Source: Rubrivivax gelatinosus IL144 (lineage in GTDB: Bacteria > Pseudomonadota > Gammaproteobacteria > Burkholderiales > Burkholderiaceae_C). Taken from it: a stretch of 64,000 nt of DNA. A program made the position numbers and the translations under genes. The notes beneath the pieces are model-generated. The model saw nothing but the letters and a program-made list of their open reading frames with translations, searched no databases and had not been told where the DNA came from. Of the stretch, positions 30,756 to 39,332 are shown one piece after another. Position 1 is the stretch's first letter, and each line of letters begins with the position of its first letter. The DNA is taken from the NCBI RefSeq assembly GCF_000284255.1, contig NC_017075.1:3410001-3474000 (forward strand). Reading direction: 5' to 3'.

Positions 30756-32000
30756 TCACTTGGCCGCGGAGGCCGCCGACGCCGGGGCCGCCGACGCGGC
30801 AGCCCCTGGCGCGGCACCCGCCGGCTGCGAGGCCGCCGGGTTCCACGGCACCGGCTTCACGGCGGTCACGCCGCGCAGCTTCTGGAAGCCGTCGACCATG
30901 ATCTTGTCGCCCGCGGCCAGGCCTTCGAGCACGACCCACTGGCCGTCGCGGCCGCCGGCGATCTTCACCGGGCGCGGCGCGAACTTGCCGTCGTTGCCGA
31001 CGACCAGCACCGTGTCGCCCTGGTTGCTGCGCGTCACCGCCTGCTGCGGCACGAGGATCGCGTCGGACGCCGAGGCCTGCTCCAGGCGCACGCGCACGTA
31101 CATGCCCGGCAGCAGCGCGCCCTTGGGGTTGGGCACTTCGGCGCGCAGCGTGATCTGGCCGGTGGTCTCGTCGACCGTCAGGTCCGAGAACAGCAGCTTG
31201 CCGGCCGTCGGGTAGACGCTGCCGTCGTCGAGCACGACACGCACCGGCACGGCACCGCCGACGCTCTTGAACTTGCCCGCGGCGATCGCCTGGCGCAGCC
31301 GCGTCACGTCGGCCACCGGCTGCGTGAAGTTGACGTAGACCGGGTCGATCTGCTGCACGACGGCCAGCTGCGTCGCTTCGCCCTGGCCGACCAGCGCGCC
31401 TTCGGTCACCAGCGCACGGCCGATGCGGCCGGAGATCGGCGAGGTGACGGTGGCGTAGCCGAAGTTGATGTTCGCGGTCTGCACCGCGGCCTGCGCGGCG
31501 GCGACGTCGGCCTCGGCGGCCTTGGCCGACGCGACGGCGTCGATGTAGTCCTGCTGGCTGATGGCGTTGGCCTTGACCAGCGGCTCGTAGCGCTGGGCCT
31601 GGGCGCGGGCCTGGGTCAGCGACGCCTCGGCACGCGCGAGCTGGGCGCGCGCGCTGGCCAGCGTCGCCTCGTACGGCGCAGGGTCGATGCGGAACAACAC
31701 CTGGCCGGCCTTGACGTCGCTGCCTTCGGTGAAGCGGCGCTCGACGAGGATGCCGGCGGCGCGGGCGCGCACCTGCGCGACGCGCGAGGCCTCGGTGCGG
31801 CCGGGCAGCTCGGTCACGACGGGCACCGTCTGCACCGTCGCGGTGACCACGCCGACCTCGGGCGGCGGCGGCGCCTGACCACCGGCCTGTGCCGGATCCT
31901 GCTTGGAACAGGCGGCCAGCATCACGGCCACCGGCACCGCCAGCAGCGGCCACACGAAGGCGCGGCCCGGCGACTTCACGACACGACGCGTCGAGGACAT
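30756..32000 (-). CDS. RND efflux periplasmic adaptor lipoprotein (AcrA/MexA-like)
   Basis: 414 aa. ATG 32000 has AAAGG eight bases upstream and gives a signal with lipobox AVMLAAC (Cys31). The barrel-sandwich half motifs PGRTEASRVAQVRARAAGIL and FTEGSDVKAGQVLFRIDPAPY are followed by a long Ala-rich hairpin, then TVTSPISGRIGRALVTEGALV, the beta-barrel and membrane-proximal domains. A long Ala/Pro tail follows position 390. It is the first gene of the pump operon and faces the TetR gene across a 132-base control region. Confidence 0.95.
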   Translation of the reverse strand: MSSTRRVVKSPGRAFVWPLLAVPVAVMLAACSKQDPAQAGGQAPPPPEVGVVTATVQTVPVVTELPGRTEASRVAQVRARAAGILVERRFTEGSDVKAGQVLFRIDPAPYEATLASARAQLARAEASLTQARAQAQRYEPLVKANAISQQDYIDAVASAKAAEADVAAAQAAVQTANINFGYATVTSPISGRIGRALVTEGALVGQGEATQLAVVQQIDPVYVNFTQPVADVTRLRQAIAAGKFKSVGGAVPVRVVLDDGSVYPTAGKLLFSDLTVDETTGQITLRAEVPNPKGALLPGMYVRVRLEQASASDAILVPQQAVTRSNQGDTVLVVGNDGKFAPRPVKIAGGRDGQWVVLEGLAAGDKIMVDGFQKLRGVTAVKPVPWNPAASQPAGAAPGAAASAAPASAASAAK

Positions 32001-32090
32001 GCGGAAAACCTTTCTTGTTCGCGAACCGGGGGACAAAGACCCCCAACGGCCCGTTGGATGGAGCAACCCCCGGGCCAAAAGCCGCCGACT

Positions 32091-32112
32091 ATACATACAA
32101 TCGCGTATGTAT
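32091..32112. promoter_or_regulatory. palindromic operator of the efflux operon and TetR gene
   Basis: Perfect eight-base arms ATACATAC (32091-32098) and GTATGTAT (32105-32112) flank a six-base spacer AATCGC. The site is 20 bases before the TetR start and lies within the divergent control region. It closely resembles the AcrR-type operator with TACATAC/GTATGTA half-sites known from RND pumps in other proteobacteria. Binding by the adjacent TetR protein, repressing both directions, is a strong inference. Confidence 0.85.
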
Positions 32113-32132
32113 GTTTAAGCCAGCCTGAAGCC

Positions 32133-32753
32133 ATGGCCCGACGCACCAAGGAGGAAGCCGAGGCGACCCGCGCCCGGATCCTCGATGCGGCAGAACGCGA
32201 ATTCCACAACAACGGCGTTTCCGGAACGTCGCTGGAGGACATCGCGCGCGCGGCGGGCGTGACACGCGGCGCAATTTACTGGCATTTCCGTGACAAGGCT
32301 GCGCTCTTCGAAGCCATGATGGAGCGCGTCGTGCTGCCGCTGGAGACCGAGATGCTGCGCGCCGGCGACCCCGAAGTCGCCGATCCGCTGACCTTGGTGC
32401 GCCAGGCGACGCTGGGCGCCTTGCGCGCCGCCGTCGAAGACGAGCAGGCGCGACGTGTGCTGGAAATCGCGCTCCACAAGGTGGAGTACGTCAACGAGAT
32501 GCAGGGCGTGCGCGAGCGCCGCATCGCCTGCCTGGTCGAGCGCATCGGCCACCTCGCGGCGATGTTCGAACGTGCCCAGGCCGCCGGGCAGATCCGATTG
32601 GCGATGCCGGCGATGACCGCCGCCGGCGGCCTGCATGCGCTGATCGACGGCCTGCTGCACAACTGGATGCTCGACCCCGGAGCCTTCGACCTCGTCGCCT
32701 GCGGCGAAGCCCTGCTCGACGCCTACTTCCGCGGCCTGAACGCCCCGGCCTGA
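32133..32753 (+). CDS. TetR-family repressor of the RND efflux operon (AcrR/TtgR-like)
   Basis: 206 aa. The N-terminal DNA-binding domain has a helix-turn-helix at about residues 33-52 (SLEDIARAAGVTRGAIYWHF), almost identical to AcrR, TtgR and MexR-linked TetR proteins. The helical C-terminal ligand domain opens ERVVLPLETEML and includes RRVLEIALHKVEYVNEM. Such regulators release their operator when pump substrates bind. It is divergent from the adaptor gene with the palindrome above between them. No Shine-Dalgarno stands out; GAAGCC precedes the ATG at 32133. Confidence 0.94.
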   Translation: MARRTKEEAEATRARILDAAEREFHNNGVSGTSLEDIARAAGVTRGAIYWHFRDKAALFEAMMERVVLPLETEMLRAGDPEVADPLTLVRQATLGALRAAVEDEQARRVLEIALHKVEYVNEMQGVRERRIACLVERIGHLAAMFERAQAAGQIRLAMPAMTAAGGLHALIDGLLHNWMLDPGAFDLVACGEALLDAYFRGLNAPA

Positions 32754-32813
32754 TCCCCGCCGCCGGCACCGGGATTGCCCGGCGCGCGCGGGCCCGGGCC
32801 CTAGACTGGGCCG

Positions 32814-34508
32814 ATGCCGCACGAAACCTCGCTGATCGCGACGATCGCCGCGGGGTTCGGCCTGGCGCTCGTGCTCGGCTACCTCGCGGTGCGCCTGAAG
32901 ATGCCGCCGCTGGTGGGCTACCTGCTCGCCGGCATCGCGATCGGCCCGGCGACGCCGGGTTTCGTCGCCGACGTCGCGCTCGCCGGCCAGCTCGCCGAGA
33001 TCGGCGTGATGCTGCTGATGTTCGGCGTCGGCCTGCACTTCTCGCTGGCCGACCTGCTGGCCGTGCGCCGCATCGCCGTACCGGGCGCGATCCTGCAGAT
33101 CGCCGTGGCCACCGCGATGGGCATGGCCACCGCCAGCTTCTGGGGCTGGCGTCCGGCGGCGGCCTTCGTCTTCGGGCTGGCGCTGTCGGTGGCCAGCACC
33201 GTCGTGCTGCTGCGCGCACTGGAGGCGCGCGGCCAGGTCGACACCGTCAACGGCCGCATCGCGGTCGGCTGGCTGGTCGTCGAGGACCTGGTGATGGTGC
33301 TGGCGCTGGTGCTGCTGCCGCCGGTGGCGGCGCTGCTGGACGGCCAGACGCCGGTCGGCGAGGAGCTCGGCCAGGCGCTGCTGTGGACCTTCGCCAAGGT
33401 CGGCGGCTTCATCGTGCTGATGCTGCTCGTCGGCCGCCGCCTGCTGCCCTGGCTGCTGTGGCTGGCCGCACGCAGCAACTCGCGCGAGCTGTTCACGCTG
33501 GGCGTCGTCGCCGCGGCGGTCGGCGTGGCCTACGGCTCGGCCAAGCTGTTCGACGTCTCGTTCGCGCTCGGCGCCTTCTTCGCCGGGATGATGATGCGCG
33601 AGTCGGAGTTCGCGCACCGCGCCGCCGACGAGTCGCTGCCGCTGCGCGACGCGTTCTCGGTGCTGTTCTTCGTCTCGGTGGGCATGCTCTTCGACCCGGC
33701 GATCCTGCTCGCAGAGCCGCTGCGCGTGCTCGCTGTCGTGGCCATCGTGATGCTGGGCAAGACCTTCGCCGCGATCGCGCTGGTACTCGCCTTCCGCTAC
33801 CCGCTGGGCAGCGCGATGACGGTCGGCGCCAGCCTGGCGCAGATCGGCGAGTTCTCGTTCATCCTCGCCGGGCTGGGCGTCGCGCTGGGCGTGCTGCCGG
33901 CCGAAGGCAACAGCCTGGTGCTGGCCGCGGCGCTGATCTCGATCGCCGCCAACCCGCTGCTGTTCGCCGCGATCGAGCCGGCGATGGCCTGGCTGCGCGA
34001 ACGCTCGCCGGCGCTGCGCCGCTTCGAGGCCCGCGAGGACCCGCTGGCGGCGCTGCCCGAACACGTCGACACGCGCCGCCTCGAAGGCCTGGTCGTCGTC
34101 GTCGGCCACGGCCGCGTCGGCCGCGCGGTGACCGACGCGCTGCACGTGGCCGGCGTGCCCTTCATCGTCATCGACCAGAACCGTGAGCGTGTCGAGGCGC
34201 TGCGCGCAGCCGGCCTGCACGCCGTCTGGGGCGACGCCGCCGAGCCCCTGGTGCTGGTGCAGGCCCACGTCGCACGGGCCAGCGTGCTGGTCGTCGCGAC
34301 CCCCGACACCTTCGACGTGCGCCGCGTCGCCGAGACCGCGCTGACGCTGCGCCCGGGCCTGGAGATCGTGGCGCGTTCGGCCGGGGCCGACGCCGACGCG
34401 CTGCTGCAGACCGCCGGCGTGGCGCGGGTCTTCGTCGCCGAGGCCGAGCTGGCCCACGCAATCGCGGCGCACACGGTGGCGCGCTGGCGCGGCGTCGGGC
34501 CGGCCTGA
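32814..34508 (+). CDS. Kef-type cation/proton antiporter with TrkA-N domain (YbaL-like)
   Basis: 564 aa. An N-terminal CPA2 exchanger domain of about 12 membrane segments runs to about residue 395; PPLVGYLLAGIAIGP is the family opening and FALGAFFAGMMMRESEFAHRAAD a conserved centre. A cytoplasmic TrkA-N domain follows with the nucleotide motif VVVVGHGRVGRAVTDAL (about 426-442) and IVIDQNRERVEALR. No TrkA-C domain is seen. The family exports K+ or Na+ in exchange for protons; YbaL is the closest form by layout, and the ion is not known. It stands alone on the plus strand. Confidence 0.9.
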   Translation: MPHETSLIATIAAGFGLALVLGYLAVRLKMPPLVGYLLAGIAIGPATPGFVADVALAGQLAEIGVMLLMFGVGLHFSLADLLAVRRIAVPGAILQIAVATAMGMATASFWGWRPAAAFVFGLALSVASTVVLLRALEARGQVDTVNGRIAVGWLVVEDLVMVLALVLLPPVAALLDGQTPVGEELGQALLWTFAKVGGFIVLMLLVGRRLLPWLLWLAARSNSRELFTLGVVAAAVGVAYGSAKLFDVSFALGAFFAGMMMRESEFAHRAADESLPLRDAFSVLFFVSVGMLFDPAILLAEPLRVLAVVAIVMLGKTFAAIALVLAFRYPLGSAMTVGASLAQIGEFSFILAGLGVALGVLPAEGNSLVLAAALISIAANPLLFAAIEPAMAWLRERSPALRRFEAREDPLAALPEHVDTRRLEGLVVVVGHGRVGRAVTDALHVAGVPFIVIDQNRERVEALRAAGLHAVWGDAAEPLVLVQAHVARASVLVVATPDTFDVRRVAETALTLRPGLEIVARSAGADADALLQTAGVARVFVAEAELAHAIAAHTVARWRGVGPA

Positions 34509-34620
34509 ACGTGGCCCCCGGCCCGGGGGGTGCGCAACGCTTCTTTACCGGCGGCGCGGCAAGACCTCATCCGGGGCTCGGCCAGAATTTGCCGACACGC
34601 CTTTCCGAGAACCCACCGCG

Positions 34621-35601
34621 ATGCCCGCCTTCCGCCGCCCCGCCCTCCCCGTCCGTGCGTCGTGGCCGGCGCGCCGCCAGGCGCTGGCGCTGCTGATGGC
34701 CGGGGCCGCCGGCGCCGCGCACGCCGAAGGTGCCGGGCTGATGGGGCTGATGCGCCGGCTGCGCGGCCCGCAGGGCGGCGAAGGCGAGCTCGACCGCGAC
34801 GACGACGCGCCCGGCGGCGTCGTGCTGCCGGCCGGCGCGCGCTCCGAACTCAACCTGGCCTACGGCGACGACCCGGCGCAGAAGCTCGACGTTTTCATCC
34901 CCGCCGCTGGCGGCGAGCGCCGCCCGGTGCTGCTGATGGTGCACGGCGGCGCCTGGATGGTCGGCGACAAGGCCAACCGCGGCGTCACCGCGGCCAAGGT
35001 GGCGCGCTGGCTGCCGCGCGGCTGGATCGTCGTCTCGACCAACTACCGCATGGACCGCCAGGCCCCGAACCCGCTGCAGCAGGCCGACGACGTCGCGCGT
35101 GCGCTGGCCTTCGTGCAGCAGAAGGCCGCCGGCTGGGGCGGCGACGGCGAGCGCGTGCTGCTGATGGGCCACTCGGCCGGCGCCCACCTCGTGGCGCTGC
35201 TGGCCGCCGACGCGCGCATCGCCGAGCGCCGCGGCGCACGCCCCTGGCTGGGCACGGTGGCGCTGGACAGCGCGGCGCTGGACGTGGTGCAGATCATGGA
35301 AGGCTCGCACTACCGCTTCTACGACCGTGTCTTCGGCAAGGACCCGGCGGTCTGGCGCGACAACTCGCCCTACCACCGCCTGGCCGGCACGCCGCGGCCG
35401 ATGCTGCTGGTGTGCTCGTCGCAGCGCAAGGAGAGCTGCGGCCAGGCCGAACGTTTCGCCGCCAAGGTGCAGGCCGCCGGCGCGCGCGCCCAGGTGCTGC
35501 CGGTGGATTTCAATCACGGCGGCATCAACGCCGAACTGGGCAAGGACACGCGCTACACCGAGCAGGTCGAAGCCTTCATGAAGTCGCTCGGCTTGCCCTG
35601 A
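34621..35601 (+). CDS. exported alpha/beta hydrolase (esterase-like, BD-FAE type)
   Basis: 326 aa. The N-terminus has a twin-Arg-like ARRQALALLMAGAAGAAHA, so it may leave by Tat or Sec. The hydrolase domain has oxyanion motif HGGAW (108-112), nucleophile Ser185 in GHSAGAH, and catalytic His299 in FNHGGIN; a middle Asp lies near VCSSQRKESC. Similar enzymes hydrolyse carboxylic esters, including feruloyl or short-chain esters. Substrate is not known. The glycosyltransferase start is 49 bases downstream, so joint transcription is possible. Confidence 0.85.
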   Translation: MPAFRRPALPVRASWPARRQALALLMAGAAGAAHAEGAGLMGLMRRLRGPQGGEGELDRDDDAPGGVVLPAGARSELNLAYGDDPAQKLDVFIPAAGGERRPVLLMVHGGAWMVGDKANRGVTAAKVARWLPRGWIVVSTNYRMDRQAPNPLQQADDVARALAFVQQKAAGWGGDGERVLLMGHSAGAHLVALLAADARIAERRGARPWLGTVALDSAALDVVQIMEGSHYRFYDRVFGKDPAVWRDNSPYHRLAGTPRPMLLVCSSQRKESCGQAERFAAKVQAAGARAQVLPVDFNHGGINAELGKDTRYTEQVEAFMKSLGLP

Positions 35602-35650
35602 AGGCCCGCCGACGGCGGCACGGGTACACGGCTTGCCGTCGCGGCCTGCC

Positions 35651-36694
35651 GTGAAGATCGCCCAAGTCGCCCCGCTGATCGAACGTGTGCCGCCCGAAGC
35701 CTACGGCGGCACCGAGCGCGTCGTCTCCTACCTCACCGAGGCGCTGGCGGCCCAGGGCCACGAAGTCACGCTGTTCGCCAGCGGCGACTCGCGCACCGCC
35801 GCGACGCTGGTGCCGATGTCGCGCCGCAGCCTGCGCGGCGACCCGGCGCGGCCGGACTGGCTGATGCGCCACGTGATGATGGTCGACCGCGTCTTCGAGC
35901 AGGCCGCGCGCTTCGACGTCATCCACTTCCACATCGACTTCCTGCACTACCCGCTGGCCCAGCGCTCGGCGACACCCAGCGTAACGACGATGCACGGCCG
36001 GCTGGACCTGCCCGAGCTGCGCCCGCTGCACGCGCACTTCCGCCGCCACCCGCTGGTGTCGATCTCGCATCACCAGCGCCTGCCGCTGCCCGACGCCCAC
36101 TGGTGCGCCACCGTGCACCACGGCCTGCCGCACGATCTGTACCGCTTCCACGAGCAGCCCGGCGACTACTTCGTCTTCCTCGGCCGGCTGTCGCCTGAAA
36201 AACGCGTCGACCGCGCGATCGAGATCGCCGTGGCCTGCGGCGTGCAGCTGCGCATCGCCGCCAAGGTCGACCCGGTGGACCGCGCCTACTTCGAGCACGA
36301 CGTCGCGCCGCTGCTGGCGCACCCGCTGGTGCACTTCATCGGCGAGGTCGGTGACCGCGAGAAGAACGACCTGCTGGGCAACGCCCGCGCGCTGCTGTTC
36401 CCGATCGACTGGCCCGAGCCTTTCGGGCTGGTGATGATCGAGGCCTTCGCCTGCGGCACGCCGGTCGTCGCCTACCGCTGCGGCTCGGTGCCCGAGGTGC
36501 TCGACGAGGGCGTCACCGGCTTCATCGTCGACGACCAGGCCGGCGCCGTCGAGGCCGCGCGGCGCATCGGCGAGATCGACCGCCGGCGCTGCCGCGACGA
36601 GTTCGAACGCCGCTTCACCGTCGAGCGCATGGCTTCGCGCTACGTCGAGGTCTATCGCGCGCTGATCGCCGAGCGCGCCGGGAGCCTGGCATGA
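35651..36694 (+). CDS. glycosyltransferase family 4 (GT-B fold)
   Basis: 347 aa from GTG 35651, which gives the usual opening MKIAQVAPLIERVPPEAYGG; a TTG 18 bases earlier is less likely. N-terminal domain: GGTERVVSYLTEALAAQGHEVTLFASGDS. C-terminal donor domain: LGRLSPEKRVDRAIEIA and the E-x7-E motif in WPEPFGLVMIEAFACGTPVVAY. It overlaps the debranching gene by ATGA, so both are made together. This GT and debranching pair recurs in Burkholderiales; donor and acceptor are unknown, though an alpha-glucan or a related storage polysaccharide is plausible. Confidence 0.88.
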   Translation: MKIAQVAPLIERVPPEAYGGTERVVSYLTEALAAQGHEVTLFASGDSRTAATLVPMSRRSLRGDPARPDWLMRHVMMVDRVFEQAARFDVIHFHIDFLHYPLAQRSATPSVTTMHGRLDLPELRPLHAHFRRHPLVSISHHQRLPLPDAHWCATVHHGLPHDLYRFHEQPGDYFVFLGRLSPEKRVDRAIEIAVACGVQLRIAAKVDPVDRAYFEHDVAPLLAHPLVHFIGEVGDREKNDLLGNARALLFPIDWPEPFGLVMIEAFACGTPVVAYRCGSVPEVLDEGVTGFIVDDQAGAVEAARRIGEIDRRRCRDEFERRFTVERMASRYVEVYRALIAERAGSLA

Positions 36695-38859
36695 CCGGTC
36701 CGATCCGCATCGGCGACGAGTGGTACGTCACGGTGGCCGCCGCACGCGCCGACAACAACCCGTACGTGCTCAAGAGCGACGACAGCTTCGCGCTCTTCGA
36801 CCGCGTGGGCGACATCCGCGCCTGGGGCGAAGGCGAACAAGGCCTGTACCACCGCGACACGCGCTACCTCTCGCGCATGGAGCTGCTGGTCGACGGGCTG
36901 CGGCCGATGTTCCTCGGCGCGACGGTCAAGGAGCGCAACAACCTGCTGATCGTCGAGGCGATGAACCCCGACCTGCTGGCCGACGGCGCGCTGCGCGTGC
37001 CCAAGGGCGAGATCCACCTGTTCCGCGCCAAGCTGCTCTGGGACGACGCCTGCTGGGAGCACCTGCGCCTGACGCACCACGGGCTGGAGGCGGTGGACCT
37101 GGAGCTGACGCTGCAGTTCGACGCCGACTTCCGCGACCTGTTCGAGGTGCGCGGCACGGCGCGGGCGCAGCGCGGAACGGCGCACCCGCCGCGGCGCCAG
37201 GGCGACACGCTGGAGTTCGCCTACGACGGCCTGGACGGCCTGCGGCGCACCAGCCGCGTGACGCTGCAGCCCTCGCCCGACACCTGGGGCGAGCGCGAGG
37301 TGCGCTACCGGCTGCACCTGACGCCCGGCGCCGAGCTGCACCTGTACTGCACCGTCGCCTGCGACGTCGGCGAAACGCCGCGCACGCGCGCCCCGGGCTA
37401 CGACGCCGCGTTCCGCGCCAACGCCCAGGCACGCGAGCACCAGGCCCGCGGCGCCGGCCGCATCCGCAGTTCCAACCCGCTGGTCGAACGCTGGCTGGAG
37501 CGCTCGGTGGCCGACGTCGCGATGCTGACCACCGAGCTGCCGACCGGCCCCTACCCCTACGCCGGCGTGCCCTGGTACTCGACGACCTTCGGCCGCGACG
37601 GGCTGATCACCGCGCGCGAGCTGCTCTGGCTGGACCCGGCGCTGGCGCGCGGCGTGCTCGAATGCCTGGCCGCCTCGCAGGCCACGGCCGTCGACGACGA
37701 GCGCGACGCCGAGCCCGGCAAGATCCTGCACGAAGCGCGGCAGTGCGAGATGGCGCGCACGCGCGAGGTGCCGTTCGAGCGCTACTACGGCACGATCGAC
37801 GCGACGCCGCTGTTCGTCGCGCTGGCCGGCGCCTACTGGCGCCGCACCGCCGACCTGGCCTTCGTGCGCCGGCTCTGGCCGCACGTGCTGGCGGCGCTGC
37901 AGTGGATCGACCGCTGGGGCGACCGCGACGGCGACGGCTTCGTCGAGTACGCGCGGCGCAGCAGCCGCGGCCTGGCGCAGCAGGGCTGGAAGGACTCGCA
38001 CGACTCGGTGTTCCACGCCGACGGCCGCCTGGCCGAAGCGCCGATCGCGCTGTGCGAGGTGCAGGCCTACGTCTACGAAGCCAAGCGCTACGGCGCCGAG
38101 CTCGCCGCCGCGCTCGGCGAGAGCACGCTGGCGCAGCAGCTGGAAGACCAGGCCGCGACGCTGCGCCGCGCCTTCCACGCGCGCTTCTGGTGCGAGGAGC
38201 TGGGGCTGTACGCGATCGCGCTGGACGGCGACAAGGCCCCCTGCCGCGTCGCCACCTCCAACGCCGGCCACACGATGTGGACCGGCATCGCCGCGCCCGA
38301 GCACGCCGCGCGCATGGCCCAGCGATTCGGCGAACCCGACTTCTGGACCGGCTGGGGCATCCGCACCGTGGCCGCGGGCCAGGCGCGCTACAACCCGATG
38401 TCCTATCACAACGGCTCGATCTGGCCGCACGACAACGCGCTCGTCGCGATGGGCCTGGCGCGCTACGGCCACACCGACGCCGCGACCCGCGTGATGGACG
38501 GGCTGTTCGAGGCCACGCTGCACTTCGCCCAGCACCGCATGCCCGAGCTGTTCTGCGGCTTCCACCGCCGCGACGGCGAAGGGCCGACGCTGTACCCGGT
38601 GGCCTGCGCGCCGCAGGCCTGGTCGGCGGCGGCGGTGTTCGGCATGCTGCAGGCCAACCTGGGGCTGGAGATCGACGCCCCGGCTGGCGTGCTGTCGCTG
38701 CGCTCGCCGCGGCTGCCGTCCTTCATCGACTGGCTGGCGCTGCACGACCTGCGTGTCGGCGAGGCCAGCGTCGACCTGCTGCTGCGCCGCTACGACCGCG
38801 ACGTCGGCGTGCAGATCACGCGCAAGGACGGGCCGCTGGAAGTGCGCGTCGCGGTCTGA
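36691..38859 (+). CDS. amylo-alpha-1,6-glucosidase-like protein (glycogen debranching family)
   Basis: 722 aa. An N-terminal beta domain of the GDE_N type begins VLKSDDSFALFDRVGDI and includes GLYHRDTRYLSRMELLVDG. From about residue 280 an (alpha/alpha)6 barrel follows with PWYSTTFGRDGLITARELLWLDP, GWKDSHDSVFHADG and YHNGSIWPHDNALVAMGL, typical of GH133-like debranching and glucoamylase-type enzymes. The acidic catalytic residues cannot be assigned with certainty by eye. Starts within the stop of the glycosyltransferase. No glgA, glgB or glgP is near, so a role outside standard glycogen metabolism is possible. Confidence 0.88.
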   Translation: MTGPIRIGDEWYVTVAAARADNNPYVLKSDDSFALFDRVGDIRAWGEGEQGLYHRDTRYLSRMELLVDGLRPMFLGATVKERNNLLIVEAMNPDLLADGALRVPKGEIHLFRAKLLWDDACWEHLRLTHHGLEAVDLELTLQFDADFRDLFEVRGTARAQRGTAHPPRRQGDTLEFAYDGLDGLRRTSRVTLQPSPDTWGEREVRYRLHLTPGAELHLYCTVACDVGETPRTRAPGYDAAFRANAQAREHQARGAGRIRSSNPLVERWLERSVADVAMLTTELPTGPYPYAGVPWYSTTFGRDGLITARELLWLDPALARGVLECLAASQATAVDDERDAEPGKILHEARQCEMARTREVPFERYYGTIDATPLFVALAGAYWRRTADLAFVRRLWPHVLAALQWIDRWGDRDGDGFVEYARRSSRGLAQQGWKDSHDSVFHADGRLAEAPIALCEVQAYVYEAKRYGAELAAALGESTLAQQLEDQAATLRRAFHARFWCEELGLYAIALDGDKAPCRVATSNAGHTMWTGIAAPEHAARMAQRFGEPDFWTGWGIRTVAAGQARYNPMSYHNGSIWPHDNALVAMGLARYGHTDAATRVMDGLFEATLHFAQHRMPELFCGFHRRDGEGPTLYPVACAPQAWSAAAVFGMLQANLGLEIDAPAGVLSLRSPRLPSFIDWLALHDLRVGEASVDLLLRRYDRDVGVQITRKDGPLEVRVAV

Positions 38860-38871
38860 AGGCCCGGCGCG

Positions 38872-39081
38872 CTACAGCAGGCGCCGGACGACGCGCCCCG
38901 CGTGGTCGGCGATGTAGAGCCGGGTGGCCGTCGTGCAGCGCGCGACGAAGTCGGCGTGGCGCTGCACGCGTTCGAGGTCGGGGTGGTAGGCGGCGAACAC
39001 CTTCTCCAGGCGACCGTCGGCGCCGCGCCGCACTTCGACGACGCGGTAGAGGGTGGTATGCGAAACGGAATCGGGATTCAT
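38872..39081 (-). CDS. small protein of unknown function, 69 aa
   Basis: Starts at ATG 39081. It reads MNPDSVSHTTLYRVVEVRRG... and ends YIADHAGRVVRRLL; mixed charge, no membrane segment, no Cys motif beyond one Cys. Codon use (G/C in third positions) and the compact beta-alpha pattern favour a real gene, but no family is recognised. Convergent with the debranching gene, 12 bases from its stop. Confidence 0.5.
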   Translation of the reverse strand: MNPDSVSHTTLYRVVEVRRGADGRLEKVFAAYHPDLERVQRHADFVARCTTATRLYIADHAGRVVRRLL

Positions 39082-39332
39082 CGGCTGACGGGCCGGATGC
39101 GTCGTGACGGGCGCGCAACCGGTCGATTGTTCTGCATCCGGCGGGCCGCGGATTTGACGCGGCCCGGTGCCGGGGCCGATCAGCGGCAGCACAGAAGGCC
39201 CGCAGGGCCGGGCAGACGCCTGTGCGCCGGAGCTGCCGGCAGCTCGCGAGCCGGGTAACTCGCCAGTAATTCCGCCGGCCATAAGGTCGGTTCGAGCACG
39301 TGTCGTGTTCGACGAACCCAAAGGGAGTTGCG

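Noticed and set aside
27445..31215. 1256-codon plus-strand frame over the RND operon
   Set aside because: Shadow of well-supported minus-strand pump genes; His/Arg/Asp-rich composition with no family match.
34515..34529. GC-rich hairpin after the Kef-type gene as a terminator
   Set aside because: Very short loop and no T-run; not distinct from background in this GC-rich DNA.
36652..38745. 697-codon antisense frame over the debranching gene
   Set aside because: Composition is Gln/Arg/Ala/Val-rich with no domain, and the sense frame is a complete glycoside hydrolase.
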